Source: CAYHWW01 sp964360145 (GTDB taxonomy: Bacteria > Bdellovibrionota > UBA1018 > CAYHWW01). From it: a stretch of 27,031 bases of DNA. The notes beneath the pieces are model-generated. The model did not search any database. It saw nothing but the letters and a program-made list of their open reading frames with translations, and was not told the DNA's origin. Positions 1 to 5,486 of this stretch are shown here, in pieces (within the stretch, counting starts at the first letter, position 1; every line of letters starts with the position of its first letter). Made by a program: the position numbers and the translations under genes. Where the stretch lies: positions 1-27,031 of the forward strand of contig CAYHWW010000028.1 in the NCBI GenBank assembly GCA_964360145.1, read 5' to 3'.

Positions 1-2
1 TT

Positions 3-392
3 GCTCGGGATCTGTCGGGGCCCGCCGTCGAGTTTCGCCCCGATTACATTGCATCGATTCGCCAGAATGGATGTGAAAGCCTCGAAGGGATGCCTAACGC
101 CGGTATCGTCGAAGGCACCGACGAAAACGTTCTCACTCTACGACTACGGACTAGCACTGGCCTGATAAACAGTTTGATGACAATGACGCACGTAAGCGAC
201 CAAGAGCTCGCAGTTCAGATGACGTTACCTTCTCCGGTTTTTACTCCTGATTCAGCTCCAACTTCTTTGACGGATGTGACGCTGACTTTACGAAGCGTTG
301 TTGGAGGCTCTCTGGAGTCTCTTGCCCCGAGACAGGGTCCTTCTGCTTACCTTCAAGATCTTTTGAATCGATCAGGAATGCCCGTCTGGTAG
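3..392 (+). CDS. Partial ORF of unknown function, open at the left window edge
   Basis: The reading frame is open from the first bases of the window to a TAG at 390-392, so only a C-terminal part of about 129 codons is visible. No family is recognised. The product is polar, rich in Thr, Ser, Leu and Val, with short alternating hydrophobic/polar stretches (for example LTLRLRTSTG and VTLTLRSVVGG) that would suit beta strands, and no transmembrane segment. It stops immediately before the palindrome array at 394. Base composition is lower in GC than the genes after 3.7 kb, so it shares the accessory character of this end. It could be a chance open frame. Confidence 0.35.
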   Translation, partial: ARDLSGPAVEFRPDYIASIRQNGCESLEGMPNAGIVEGTDENVLTLRLRTSTGLINSLMTMTHVSDQELAVQMTLPSPVFTPDSAPTSLTDVTLTLRSVVGGSLESLAPRQGPSAYLQDLLNRSGMPVW

Positions 393-393
393 A

Positions 394-534
394 TGCCGAA
401 AATTCAGCAAATGCCGAAATCTCGGCATGAAAAAGCCGAAAATTCGGCATTACCCGAGTAGTCGATTTGGCAAAGAGGTGCCCGAAATCGGGCAGTGCCT
501 GAAATCCGGCACTCAAACTGCCCGATTTCGGGCA
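394..534. repeat. Array of six 16-bp palindromes in two matched triplets
   Basis: Six 16-bp near-perfect palindromes with the pattern TGCC(C/G)GAAATC(C/G)GGCA lie at 394-409, 412-427, 434-449, 479-494, 496-511 and 519-534. Units 2, 3, 4 and 6 have perfect arms; units 1 and 5 carry one mismatch. The first three are of the GCCGA type and the last three mostly of the GCCCGA type. The offset between matching members of the two triplets is 85, 84 and 85 bp, so one triplet looks like a diverged copy of the other. Centre spacings of 17-23 bp are near two helical turns. This is the layout of a multi-site operator for a dimeric DNA-binding protein; the protein is not known. Confidence 0.75.
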
Positions 535-559
535 CTACTTGAGTGTTCGCCCACCCAAG

Positions 560-706
560 GTGCTGAATTCATGCGAACTGCGAGCGTTGCTACGGACTTA
601 TGGCGGTAGCGCTCAAGTGGCTCGGGCTATCGGCGGTGTCAGCGAAGGATTTGTTCGGCAAAATCTGAATGGCCTCAGACATACAGTTTGCTCTCAAAGC
701 CAATAA
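560..706 (+). CDS. Tiny helix-turn-helix ORF or remnant
   Basis: A 48-codon frame from a GTG at 560 to TAA at 704-706 lies just after the palindrome array. Residues about 14-34 read as a helix-turn-helix: an SAQVARAIG first helix, a GVS turn, then EGFVRQNL as recognition helix, with Ala, Gly and Val at the usual conserved places. No convincing ribosome-binding site precedes the GTG, and the frame is open upstream only to a stop at 500-502, so this may be the surviving end of a larger regulator rather than an intact gene. Its position directly behind six palindromes makes it a candidate for the protein that binds them, but that is inference. Confidence 0.35.
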   Translation: MLNSCELRALLRTYGGSAQVARAIGGVSEGFVRQNLNGLRHTVCSQSQ

Positions 707-730
707 TATCAGGCGTCTCTGCGCGTCAAA

Positions 731-763
731 ATCACCATATTGCGATTATTGCCATATGGTGAT
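731..763. promoter_or_regulatory. Perfect 10-bp inverted repeat, probable operator of the toxin-antitoxin operon
   Basis: ATCACCATAT at 731-740 and ATATGGTGAT at 754-763 are exact reverse complements separated by 13 bp, so half-site centres are 23 bp apart, about two helical turns. The repeat lies 12 bp before the toxin start codon. XRE antitoxins normally repress their own operon by binding such repeats, so this is the expected target of the gene at 1023. Confidence 0.75.
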
Positions 764-768
764 ACATT
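740..768 (+). promoter_or_regulatory. Candidate sigma-70 promoter of the toxin-antitoxin operon
   Basis: TTGCGA (740-745) and TACATT (763-768) each match 4 of 6 consensus bases and are separated by exactly 17 bp. The -35 box sits between the two operator half-sites and the right half-site fills the spacer, so repressor binding would block polymerase. The predicted transcript would begin at about 775-776, that is, at the GTG start codon itself, which fits the lack of a ribosome-binding site there. A second possible -10 (TAATAT, 704-709) exists without a good -35. Confidence 0.4.
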
Positions 769-775
769 TAACCTC

Positions 776-1054
776 GTGAGCTGGAAAGTCACCTTAACGA
801 AGAAAAGCATAAAGCAACTCCGTGACTTGCCAGAGAACGTCCGGCTCAAGTTGCAAACGCTCATCAAGGAAATCGAAGTGGCGGGACCGGTTCGCGGGAA
901 TTGGCCCAACTACTCGAAGCTGGGTGGCCCACGCCATCACTGTCACATTAAAGATGGGCGCCCTAGTTACGTTGCCTGCTGGGAAGTCATTGATTCAGAA
1001 GTGAGATTTATCGAGGTGTATTATGTCGGAACGCGCGAAAAAGCCCCGTACTGA
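776..1054 (+). CDS. RelE/HigB-type toxin of a type II toxin-antitoxin system
   Basis: The 92-aa product is a small basic protein of the RelE/ParE superfamily, the group of ribosome-associated mRNA-cleaving toxins. The sequence has the family layout: an N-terminal strand (WKVTLTKKS), a Lys/Arg/Leu-rich two-helix region, then a beta sheet with GNWPNYSKLG, HHCHIK, SYVACWEV and the characteristic ending YYVGTREKAPY. The GTG at 776 is chosen because the in-frame TTG at 740 lies inside the operator, and MSWKV is the usual beginning of this subfamily. The antitoxin frame begins 32 bp before this stop, so the two are translationally coupled in toxin-first (HigBA-like) order. Activity has not been shown; no residue is obviously damaged. 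Confidence 0.85.
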   Translation: MSWKVTLTKKSIKQLRDLPENVRLKLQTLIKEIEVAGPVRGNWPNYSKLGGPRHHCHIKDGRPSYVACWEVIDSEVRFIEVYYVGTREKAPY

Positions 1055-1400
1055 AGAAATTAGGGTCCACATTGGAAAAGGCCGCCCCCGGCTCTTTGTC
1101 GTATCTAAGGACAAGGCTCAGGGGATGATGCATCTTCTGAGTGACTTCGAGGTCAAGGAAGAGGGTGGTGTTCCCTGGCGTGAGGCCTTTGGCGACCTTC
1201 ATAAAAAATACACTGAAGCTGGCGCTACCCTGCAGGGGGCCCGCCTCAAGGCAGGGCTGACCCAGGTTCAGCTTGCTGAGAAGCTCGGGGTCACGCAGTC
1301 CGACGTCTCCAACATGGAGCATGGCCGCCGCCCCATTGGCAAAAACATGGCTAAGCGCCTGGCACAAATTCTGGACGTGGATTACAGAGTATTCCTGTGA
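1023..1400 (+). CDS. XRE-family antitoxin / autorepressor
   Basis: The 125-aa product has a C-terminal Cro/C1-type helix-turn-helix at about residues 70-122 (GARLKAGLTQVQLAEKLGVTQSDVSNMEHGRRPIG, helices 2-3 being TQVQLAEKLG and TQSDVSNME). The N-terminal 65 residues, with PRLFVVSKDKAQGM and a segment around VPWREAFGDL, probably bind the toxin. A GAGGTG ribosome-binding site precedes the ATG at a good distance even though it lies within the toxin gene. The antitoxin should neutralise the toxin at 776 and repress the operon through the inverted repeat at 731-763. The stop codon overlaps the start of a third small gene. Confidence 0.88.
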   Translation: MSERAKKPRTEEIRVHIGKGRPRLFVVSKDKAQGMMHLLSDFEVKEEGGVPWREAFGDLHKKYTEAGATLQGARLKAGLTQVQLAEKLGVTQSDVSNMEHGRRPIGKNMAKRLAQILDVDYRVFL

Positions 1401-1642
1401 CGGCGACTCAAACATTGAAGTCTTGGTGGAAGAAGCTCGGCGTCAATGGCGAGGTCAGGAATTTCTCGTCGTCAAAGACGCCAGCGGACGTAGATGCTGA
1501 CGGTATTCGCCGCGTGGATGACAAGCCTATTAACGGGCATAAGTCGTGGTGGAAGCTCTATGACTATACGACGATGGAAGTGTTTGATGACGGCGATGGG
1601 TTAAAAATTTCTGCAAACAGGAAGACCCCAGTTACCGCCTGA
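1397..1642 (+). CDS. Third small gene of the toxin-antitoxin operon, unknown function
   Basis: An 81-aa frame starts at a GTG that overlaps the antitoxin stop codon (GTGA), the arrangement of a translationally coupled gene. The product is hydrophilic and rich in Lys, Asp and Trp, with two KSWWK motifs, at residues about 8-12 and 49-53 (TLKSWWKKL and HKSWWKLYD), that look like an internal duplication. It has no signal peptide or membrane segment and no recognised family. Two-gene HigBA-like systems normally end with the antitoxin, so a coupled third protein is unusual; it might modulate the toxin or be an unrelated passenger. Confidence 0.55.
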   Translation: MTATQTLKSWWKKLGVNGEVRNFSSSKTPADVDADGIRRVDDKPINGHKSWWKLYDYTTMEVFDDGDGLKISANRKTPVTA

Positions 1643-2073
1643 TGGAGGTAGGCCCTTTCGAGCCAATGAAATCCGGTCATGTGTCTAGGGTACAAGAAGG
1701 CTCAAGCAGAAGCTGGAACGCAAGACCTCGCGTGCCGTAGTAAAGGAGATCTTCGGCTCTGCTTGCCCTGGTACACTCTCTAAGACACGTACAGAATGCG
1801 CTAAAATCGCTGAGCTACCAATCATGCTCAAGCTTGTCGCAATTCCCAAGGCAGGCATCCCTAATATCCAAGCCTCTCTGAGGCCTGAGATATCTGATCC
1901 GCATAAACCGGAGCCGGCGCAAGCGTAGCCGCCAGAGCTGCAATAAGAGCAAGAATAGGCCACATACAAGCCAATCACTTAACTTATAGACAAAATAAGT
2001 CAATAATTATTGTTGTACATCAAGCTAACGCACGACGGCCGTCGACACCCTCAATGTCCCAGCCCAAAAGATC
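1643..2073. other. Low-coding stretch after the toxin-antitoxin operon
   Basis: No intact gene is convincing here. On the plus strand one frame runs without a start codon from about 1688 to a TAG near 1928 (product begins TRRLKQKLERKTSRAVV). On the minus strand there is a short signal-peptide-like frame, listed separately, and after its stop another minus frame stays open to 1685. Both patterns suggest decayed genes in an accessory region. The segment 1980-2040 is AT-rich. Confidence 0.4.
1861..1965 (-). pseudogene. Short frame encoding a signal peptide, possibly the start of a broken exported-protein gene
   Basis: From an ATG at 1965 the frame encodes 34 residues: a hydrophobic stretch (WPILALIAALAATLAPA) ending in a VYA|DQ signal-peptidase I site, then ISQASERLGY and a TAG. 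A different minus-strand frame continues open past this stop to 1685, so one indel could join them into a roughly 95-residue exported protein. No clear ribosome-binding site precedes the ATG. A chance hydrophobic run cannot be excluded. Confidence 0.3.
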
Positions 2074-2102
2074 AAATAAAAACAAATGTGCCCAAAGGGC
2101 AC
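2074..2102 (-). terminator. Rho-independent terminator of the minus-strand gene at 2121-2503
   Basis: Read on the minus strand, GTGCCC-TTT-GGGCAC (2102 down to 2088) forms a perfect 6-bp stem and is followed by ATTTGTTTTTATTT. It lies 18 bp after the stop codon of the minus-strand exported-protein gene, the usual place for an intrinsic terminator. Confidence 0.75.
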
Positions 2103-2120
2103 GATCCAGGATGAGCGAGT

Positions 2121-2503
2121 TCAGTCAACTTCATCCATACGTTGTGGAGGGGCAAGTTCAGCCAACCGCCGCTGGAGATCAGCCATAAATCCTTGTTCGG
2201 CTCGCGCAAAATATGCCCTGTGAATACCCAGCCTGAACCAGGCATCGCATTCGTGGTGAAGCGATACCCCTCTAACGTTTCCTCGTATCGGCCAAGTAGA
2301 ATGGTGCTTGCACTGCAACGTGTGCGTCACTGCATAGGCCGAGCCCATGTACCCAGGCTCCAATGTCATTTGGATGAAACCCTGCCCGCTGAAGATAGAT
2401 TGCAGCTTCCCGCCCGCTGACGCCATCGACGCCGTCATGATGGACAAAATGATAAGCACCCCAGCCCCCCCGAAGCAGTCCACTTGAAGGATCGCACTGT
2501 CAT
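2121..2503 (-). CDS. Exported protein of unknown function with signal peptide out of frame at a G7 tract
   Basis: An ATG at 2503 has an excellent ribosome-binding site (AGAGG, 6 nt away) and encodes MTVRSFKWTAS, a typical positively charged signal-peptide start. The hydrophobic core and cleavage site (AGVLIILSIMTASMASA|GGK) and the roughly 98-residue mature body lie in another frame, which runs open to 2121. The two frames meet at seven Gs (2471-2465 on this strand). One extra G, or a -1 ribosomal shift on G GGG GGG, would join them exactly. As written, the ATG frame stops after 22 residues. The body has Cys and His residues (QCKHHSTWP, LHHECDAW) but no recognised family. The only in-frame start for the body alone is a GTG at 2510 lying within the ribosome-binding site. 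It may be a pseudogene, a phase-variable gene or a recoded gene. Confidence 0.55.
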
Positions 2504-2658
2504 CAGACACCTCTATTCAAGTAAGCGGTTGTGCCCTCGGAGACTATTGTGATCGCTCAGTAGAAATATCCCGTATACTCGCTAGAGAGCTCGAGACCGC
2601 TTTCACCGTGGGCCTCCAGCAGGCCCTAGGCACCCAACCGCGTCCCGACGTTGCCGAA
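2504..2658. other. Intergenic stretch between divergent exported-protein genes
   Basis: No credible intact gene is present between the minus-strand gene starting at 2503 and the plus-strand gene at 2734. One plus-strand frame without a start codon ends at 2673 (…LQQALGTQPRPDVAEMFMT) and may be a remnant. Promoters for both genes are expected here. Confidence 0.4.
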
Positions 2659-2691
2659 ATGTTTATGACATAAACATATTGATTTTATATT
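2659..2691 (+). promoter_or_regulatory. 8-bp inverted repeat and possible promoter before the exported protein at 2734
   Basis: ATGTTTAT (2659-2666) and ATAAACAT (2670-2677) are perfect inverted arms with a 3-bp centre, the size of an operator. A TATATT -10-like box follows at 2686-2691; the best -35 match (ATGACA, 2665-2670) overlaps the repeat but gives a short 15-bp spacer. Promoter assignment is tentative, the palindrome itself is clear. Confidence 0.4.
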
Positions 2692-2733
2692 GCCCCTGGA
2701 GTATGCGTCGCGCGCATTACATTAGGAGCGCCC

Positions 2734-3357
2734 ATGCTGATCCGACGTACGACCGCCCTCTCCGCTCTGACTCTTATGGTCATTTGTACTTCCGCAATGA
2801 ATGCGCTAGGGAAAGCAGTCCCTCAAGTGTGTGGCCTGCTCCTTGAGGGGCACAACGCTTCCGAAGGCGCAGAAACCGTATCCGCCAGCTTTTCCCTATC
2901 TTATGATGCGAGCCGTCGAGTCGTGGGTTCTCGGGATGGGTTTGGCAGGGAGTATATGCAGGACTTGGACGCTAGCCGTACCATGGTAGGAGCAAGTCAC
3001 ATTACTCTCCCCATAGACCTCATCTCTACTGGGCGCGATGACTTTCGTCACATCTATAGCGCACTGTGGGACAACGAGGCTCCCCAGATCGGTCTGCTTG
3101 CCGACCGCGAGCGGGAAGCAAGTATCGTCCGCTACGCTCTCTCCCTGCCTGGCATGACTGAACAAGTCCGCGCTTTCCGAAAACAGCAGCAAGAGCACTA
3201 TCGTGAGGCGCAGGCCGCAGGTTATAGCGACATCCATGGTGCAATGGCTCACGTGAACGAACGTCAGCTGATCATGCGTCTGCGCTTCCAGGCACAGAAC
3301 CTCAAGCCTGGCTTTGTCATCAAGATCGAGTTCAGCCCAGCAGATTACGGTTTATAG
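2734..3357 (+). CDS. Exported protein of unknown function, 207 aa
   Basis: The ATG at 2734 has an AGGAG ribosome-binding site 6 nt upstream. Residues 1-27 form a signal peptide (basic LIRR, hydrophobic core ALTLMVICTSA, cleavage after about Ala24-Gly26), so the product is periplasmic or secreted. The mature part has no membrane segment. Its middle (residues about 75-120) has hydrophobic strand-like segments (HITLPIDLIS, RHIYSALWD), followed by a basic, Gln- and Glu-rich helical region (residues 140-165) and a strand-rich end (LIMRLRFQAQNLKPGFVIKIEF). No family is recognised. It is the last gene before the tRNA-flanking repeat and is lower in GC than the core genes, so it is probably island cargo. 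Confidence 0.65.
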   Translation: MLIRRTTALSALTLMVICTSAMNALGKAVPQVCGLLLEGHNASEGAETVSASFSLSYDASRRVVGSRDGFGREYMQDLDASRTMVGASHITLPIDLISTGRDDFRHIYSALWDNEAPQIGLLADREREASIVRYALSLPGMTEQVRAFRKQQQEHYREAQAAGYSDIHGAMAHVNERQLIMRLRFQAQNLKPGFVIKIEFSPADYGL

Positions 3358-3400
3358 CAACGGCTTGATGAAAAGCGCATCGGTTCGATGAGTATTTGAA

Positions 3401-3423
3401 ATGGTGCCCGAGGCCGGACTCGA
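3401..3423. repeat. Duplicate of the tRNA-Leu 3' end, attachment-site-like
   Basis: These 23 bp are identical to 3598-3620, which is the CCA end, acceptor strand and part of the T arm of the tRNA-Leu gene. The copies are direct repeats 197 bp apart. Site-specific integrases typically recombine at tRNA 3' ends and leave such a partial copy at the far side of the inserted DNA. No integrase is visible in the window, so this may be a secondary or leftover att site. Confidence 0.65.
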
Positions 3424-3541
3424 CCGACTTCAGTCGTGGGCTCCTGCCCACTCCTTGCGTCGGCAGCTCCGTGGCCTTTCGCCGCCTTCCTGGCGGCTCA
3501 GCATGCTGTAGCATGCCGGCCACTGCGCGTTCGAGTCCGGC
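3413..3541. repeat. Multi-hairpin structured element beside tRNA-Leu
   Basis: An 11-bp perfect outer stem (3413-3423 with 3531-3541) encloses several perfect hairpins: CGAC/GTCG (3425-3428 with 3433-3436), GTGGGC/GCCCAC (3436-3441 with 3446-3451, TCCT loop), and a three-way junction in which GTGGCC/GGCCAC (3471-3476 with 3518-3523) closes over GCCGCC/GGCGGC (3481-3486 with 3492-3497) and GCATGC/GCATGC (3501-3506 with 3511-3516). The outer left arm is part of the duplicated tRNA end. It could be a recombination site folded as single-strand DNA, a repetitive extragenic element or a structured RNA. Confidence 0.55.
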
Positions 3542-3597
3542 TACTTTGGCCGTGGATCGTATCATTTACAATGATCACACTTTGATCTCTGATTTTT

Positions 3598-3620
3598 ATG
3601 GTGCCCGAGGCCGGACTCGA
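3598..3620. repeat. tRNA-Leu 3'-end copy of the attachment-site-like repeat
   Basis: This is the partner of the repeat at 3401-3423 and contains the functional tRNA 3' end. The tRNA points to lower coordinates, so an element integrated here would occupy the left part of the window, where the atypical DNA lies. Confidence 0.65.
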
Positions 3621-3683
3621 ACCGGCACGCCTTACGGCACAGGTTCCTAAGACCTGCGTGTCTACCAATTTCACCACCCGGGC
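3599..3683 (-). tRNA. tRNA-Leu (anticodon UAG)
   Basis: The minus strand from 3683 to 3599 folds as an 85-nt class II tRNA including an encoded CCA. The acceptor strands GCCCGGG and CTCGGGC pair with one G-U. The D-loop has AATTGGTAGAC. The anticodon stem CAGGT/ACCTG holds the loop CTTAGGA, giving anticodon TAG, which reads CUN leucine codons. A variable arm (TGCCGTAAGGCG) precedes the T arm with GTTCGAGTC. The long variable arm and A73 discriminator fit leucine. Its 3' end is duplicated at 3401-3423. Confidence 0.97.
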
Positions 3684-3740
3684 GGGCTGTGACGCGGTTT
3701 ATCTTAACAACGACCCGATTGATCCGCTACCCTGTTCATT

Positions 3741-4442
3741 ATGGAATCCAGCCCGATGTGCCCGTGGAGCATTCTCCCCCCCGCTGTCATCGACTTCTGC
3801 GAATCCAATCGCTGCGCCTGGGTCGTAGAGCCCATCAACAGCCTGTCCTGCCTGGCCTTCGTGCTGGGGGGCATCTACATCTGGCACCTCAGTAAACGGG
3901 ATGGCGCCAAAGGCATGCTGAAAGCCACCGGCCCCATCTCGGCCTTCATCGGTGTCTTTTCCGTGGCGCTCCACGCCACCATGACTCAGTTCGGCCAATT
4001 TCTCGACCTGGCCTCCATGTACCTGTTCGGCACCATACTGCTGTTCTTCAACTACCGCCGCATGAGGACCGCGCTCAAAGGCCCTGCCCATGAAAAGCAC
4101 GACATCATCCTGTACCTGGGGGCCAACGCCTTCATCTGGCTGCTGCACGCCCTCTGGCCGGCGTCAGGTGTGCCGGCTTTTGGCATCATGGTGACAACCA
4201 CATTCATCCTTGAAATCATCCTATGGCGCATCCAACGCAGGAAAGTGCAGTACCGCTGGCTCTGGGCCACGGTGGCGCTTTTCGGCGTATCCATGGCTAT
4301 TTGGATCGCGGACATCCGCCTCTGGTGGTGCAACCCCACGAGCTGGCTCCAGGGCCATGCCCTTTGGCATTGCGGTTGCGCAGCGTCCACGGTCACCGCC
4401 TACAAGCACTTTCGGCAGTTCGCTCGCTATGGCGAGGTGTAA
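3741..4442 (+). CDS. Ceramidase-family (alkaline ceramidase/CREST) membrane hydrolase
   Basis: The 233-aa product is an integral membrane protein of the alkaline ceramidase family, which hydrolyses ceramide-like amides with a zinc site. About seven hydrophobic segments are visible. The catalytic pattern known from human ACER3 is conserved with matching spacing: Ser74, His78, Asp89 (SVALHATMTQFGQFLD) and His206/His210 (LQGHALWH). The N-terminal calcium-site pattern (D18, E21, N23, E30 in DFCESNRCAWVVE) also resembles ACER3. No ribosome-binding site is seen before the ATG. The gene overlaps the 3' end of the convergent DUF6607 gene by 16 bp. The natural substrate in a bacterium is unknown; a sphingolipid or another N-acyl lipid is possible. 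Confidence 0.85.
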   Translation: MESSPMCPWSILPPAVIDFCESNRCAWVVEPINSLSCLAFVLGGIYIWHLSKRDGAKGMLKATGPISAFIGVFSVALHATMTQFGQFLDLASMYLFGTILLFFNYRRMRTALKGPAHEKHDIILYLGANAFIWLLHALWPASGVPAFGIMVTTTFILEIILWRIQRRKVQYRWLWATVALFGVSMAIWIADIRLWWCNPTSWLQGHALWHCGCAASTVTAYKHFRQFARYGEV

Positions 4443-5377
4443 GACGACTCATGAACCACGTGGCTGCCGATGACAGCGTAGGCCTGCTCCGCCAGCGCTG
4501 CCCAATCCGCTAGGCCCGCCGCTACGTAGGTGTCCGTGAGCTCGAAGAGCCGCTCCCAAAGAAGGTGGCCCTCCACCCGCGGGCGCATCTGCAACCGGGG
4601 ATGGTGACCATAAACATGGGCCCACACGCCCTGCACGGCGCGCCAGGCCTCACGATGAGCGGCCCACCATGCACGGGCCGGAGCGCAGCGCTCGTCAGCC
4701 ACGCGGGTGTAGGAATCCATGCCCTTTTCTTGGGCAACCTCACGAATGCCCTCAGCGTTCACGATGAGTTTGCGGTTGTCTTGCTCATGGAGCCAACCCG
4801 CGGCGGTGATCCAGTGGCGGTTACGGCGGTCCAGCACATTGTAATCACTGCGCTGGGTGAACTCACGACGGGGCAGCGGGCTCCAGGCCTGGCATTCCCA
4901 GTAGGGCCGCGGGCCCCGCATGACCCACGCAGCCGTGCATTGATAGCGGGGGCTGTCGTCCACCTGGGTGACTTTTTGCACCCATGCACCGACGGATTCG
5001 GCGGTGGTGAGGTCCCGACTCACCCAAAGAGCGTCGCCCTTGAAGTCATACTGACTCGTGGGCTCCCATTGCCAATCCTGGCGCCAGTGCTTTAACCCGG
5101 AATCCCCTTGCACGAGCACATGTTGCAGCGAAATAGTGCCGGGCGCGTCGCCATCAACGTCAACCCACTCCGTACCGCCACTGGCGTGATCCTCTGAACG
5201 GATGGGGTATGAAGGGTCCGTCACAAAAGTCTCAGTGAAGCGAAAGCGCACTTCAAAGCATCCCGCCATGGCGCGGATGGCAGCCTGTTCAGCGACAGGG
5301 GCTTCGTCGGCCCACGCCGCCGCGGACATCAGGAACGAACACACTGCTAAAGCCCAGGTTTTTGCCCGCCGATTCAT
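4427..5377 (-). CDS. DUF6607 family exported protein
   Basis: The 316-aa product begins at an ATG (5377) with a GGGGG ribosome-binding site and has a signal peptide (NRRAKTWALAVCSFLMSAAAWA|DE). The mature protein follows the DUF6607 pattern closely: AMAGCFEVRFRFTETF near the start, GGTEWVDVD, LKHWRQDWQWE, WVQKVTQVDDSPRYQC, LPRREFTQRSDYNVL, RRNRHWITAAGWLHEQDN, AQEKGMDSYTRV and a C-terminal Trp-rich region. The biochemical role of the family is not established; export to the periplasm or surface is supported by the signal peptide. It converges on the ceramidase gene. The longer frame to 5446 is rejected because it would place the signal sequence internally. Confidence 0.9.
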   Translation of the reverse strand: MNRRAKTWALAVCSFLMSAAAWADEAPVAEQAAIRAMAGCFEVRFRFTETFVTDPSYPIRSEDHASGGTEWVDVDGDAPGTISLQHVLVQGDSGLKHWRQDWQWEPTSQYDFKGDALWVSRDLTTAESVGAWVQKVTQVDDSPRYQCTAAWVMRGPRPYWECQAWSPLPRREFTQRSDYNVLDRRNRHWITAAGWLHEQDNRKLIVNAEGIREVAQEKGMDSYTRVADERCAPARAWWAAHREAWRAVQGVWAHVYGHHPRLQMRPRVEGHLLWERLFELTDTYVAAGLADWAALAEQAYAVIGSHVVHESSYTSP

Positions 5378-5486
5378 AGATCCCCCATTGTATTTGGAAG
5401 GAACAGTAAACCCGTGGCACCGAAATACAAGAGCCGGAGACACCACCCCCGCGGCGCCTCCGGCTCAAAGTCCGTCCCTGAACTAA

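Noticed and set aside
394..534. Possible CRISPR array
   Set aside because: The units are 16-bp palindromes with 1-29 bp between them, not direct repeats of 24-40 bp with uniform spacers, and no cas gene is present.
1688..1928. Plus-strand frame encoding about 80 residues after the toxin-antitoxin operon
   Set aside because: It has no start codon or ribosome-binding site near its beginning and no recognisable motif; at most a remnant.
2488..2673. Plus-strand frame ending LQQALGTQPRPDVAEMFMT
   Set aside because: No usable start codon, and it overlaps the minus-strand signal peptide region; could be a decayed fragment but not supportable as a gene.
3531..3543. T-arm-like sequence (GTTCGAGTCC) suggesting a second tRNA on the plus strand
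   Set aside because: The bases around the loop cannot pair as a 5-bp T stem; it is explained as the inverted copy forming the outer stem of the structured element.
3561..3575. ATCATT-TAC-AATGAT inverted repeat as terminator of the tRNA gene
   Set aside because: No T-run follows in either direction, and the stem is weak and AT-rich.
4565..5095. Long plus-strand open frame opposite the DUF6607 gene
   Set aside because: The minus-strand DUF6607 reading has strong family motifs and a signal peptide; the opposite frame is a shadow of GC-rich coding DNA.
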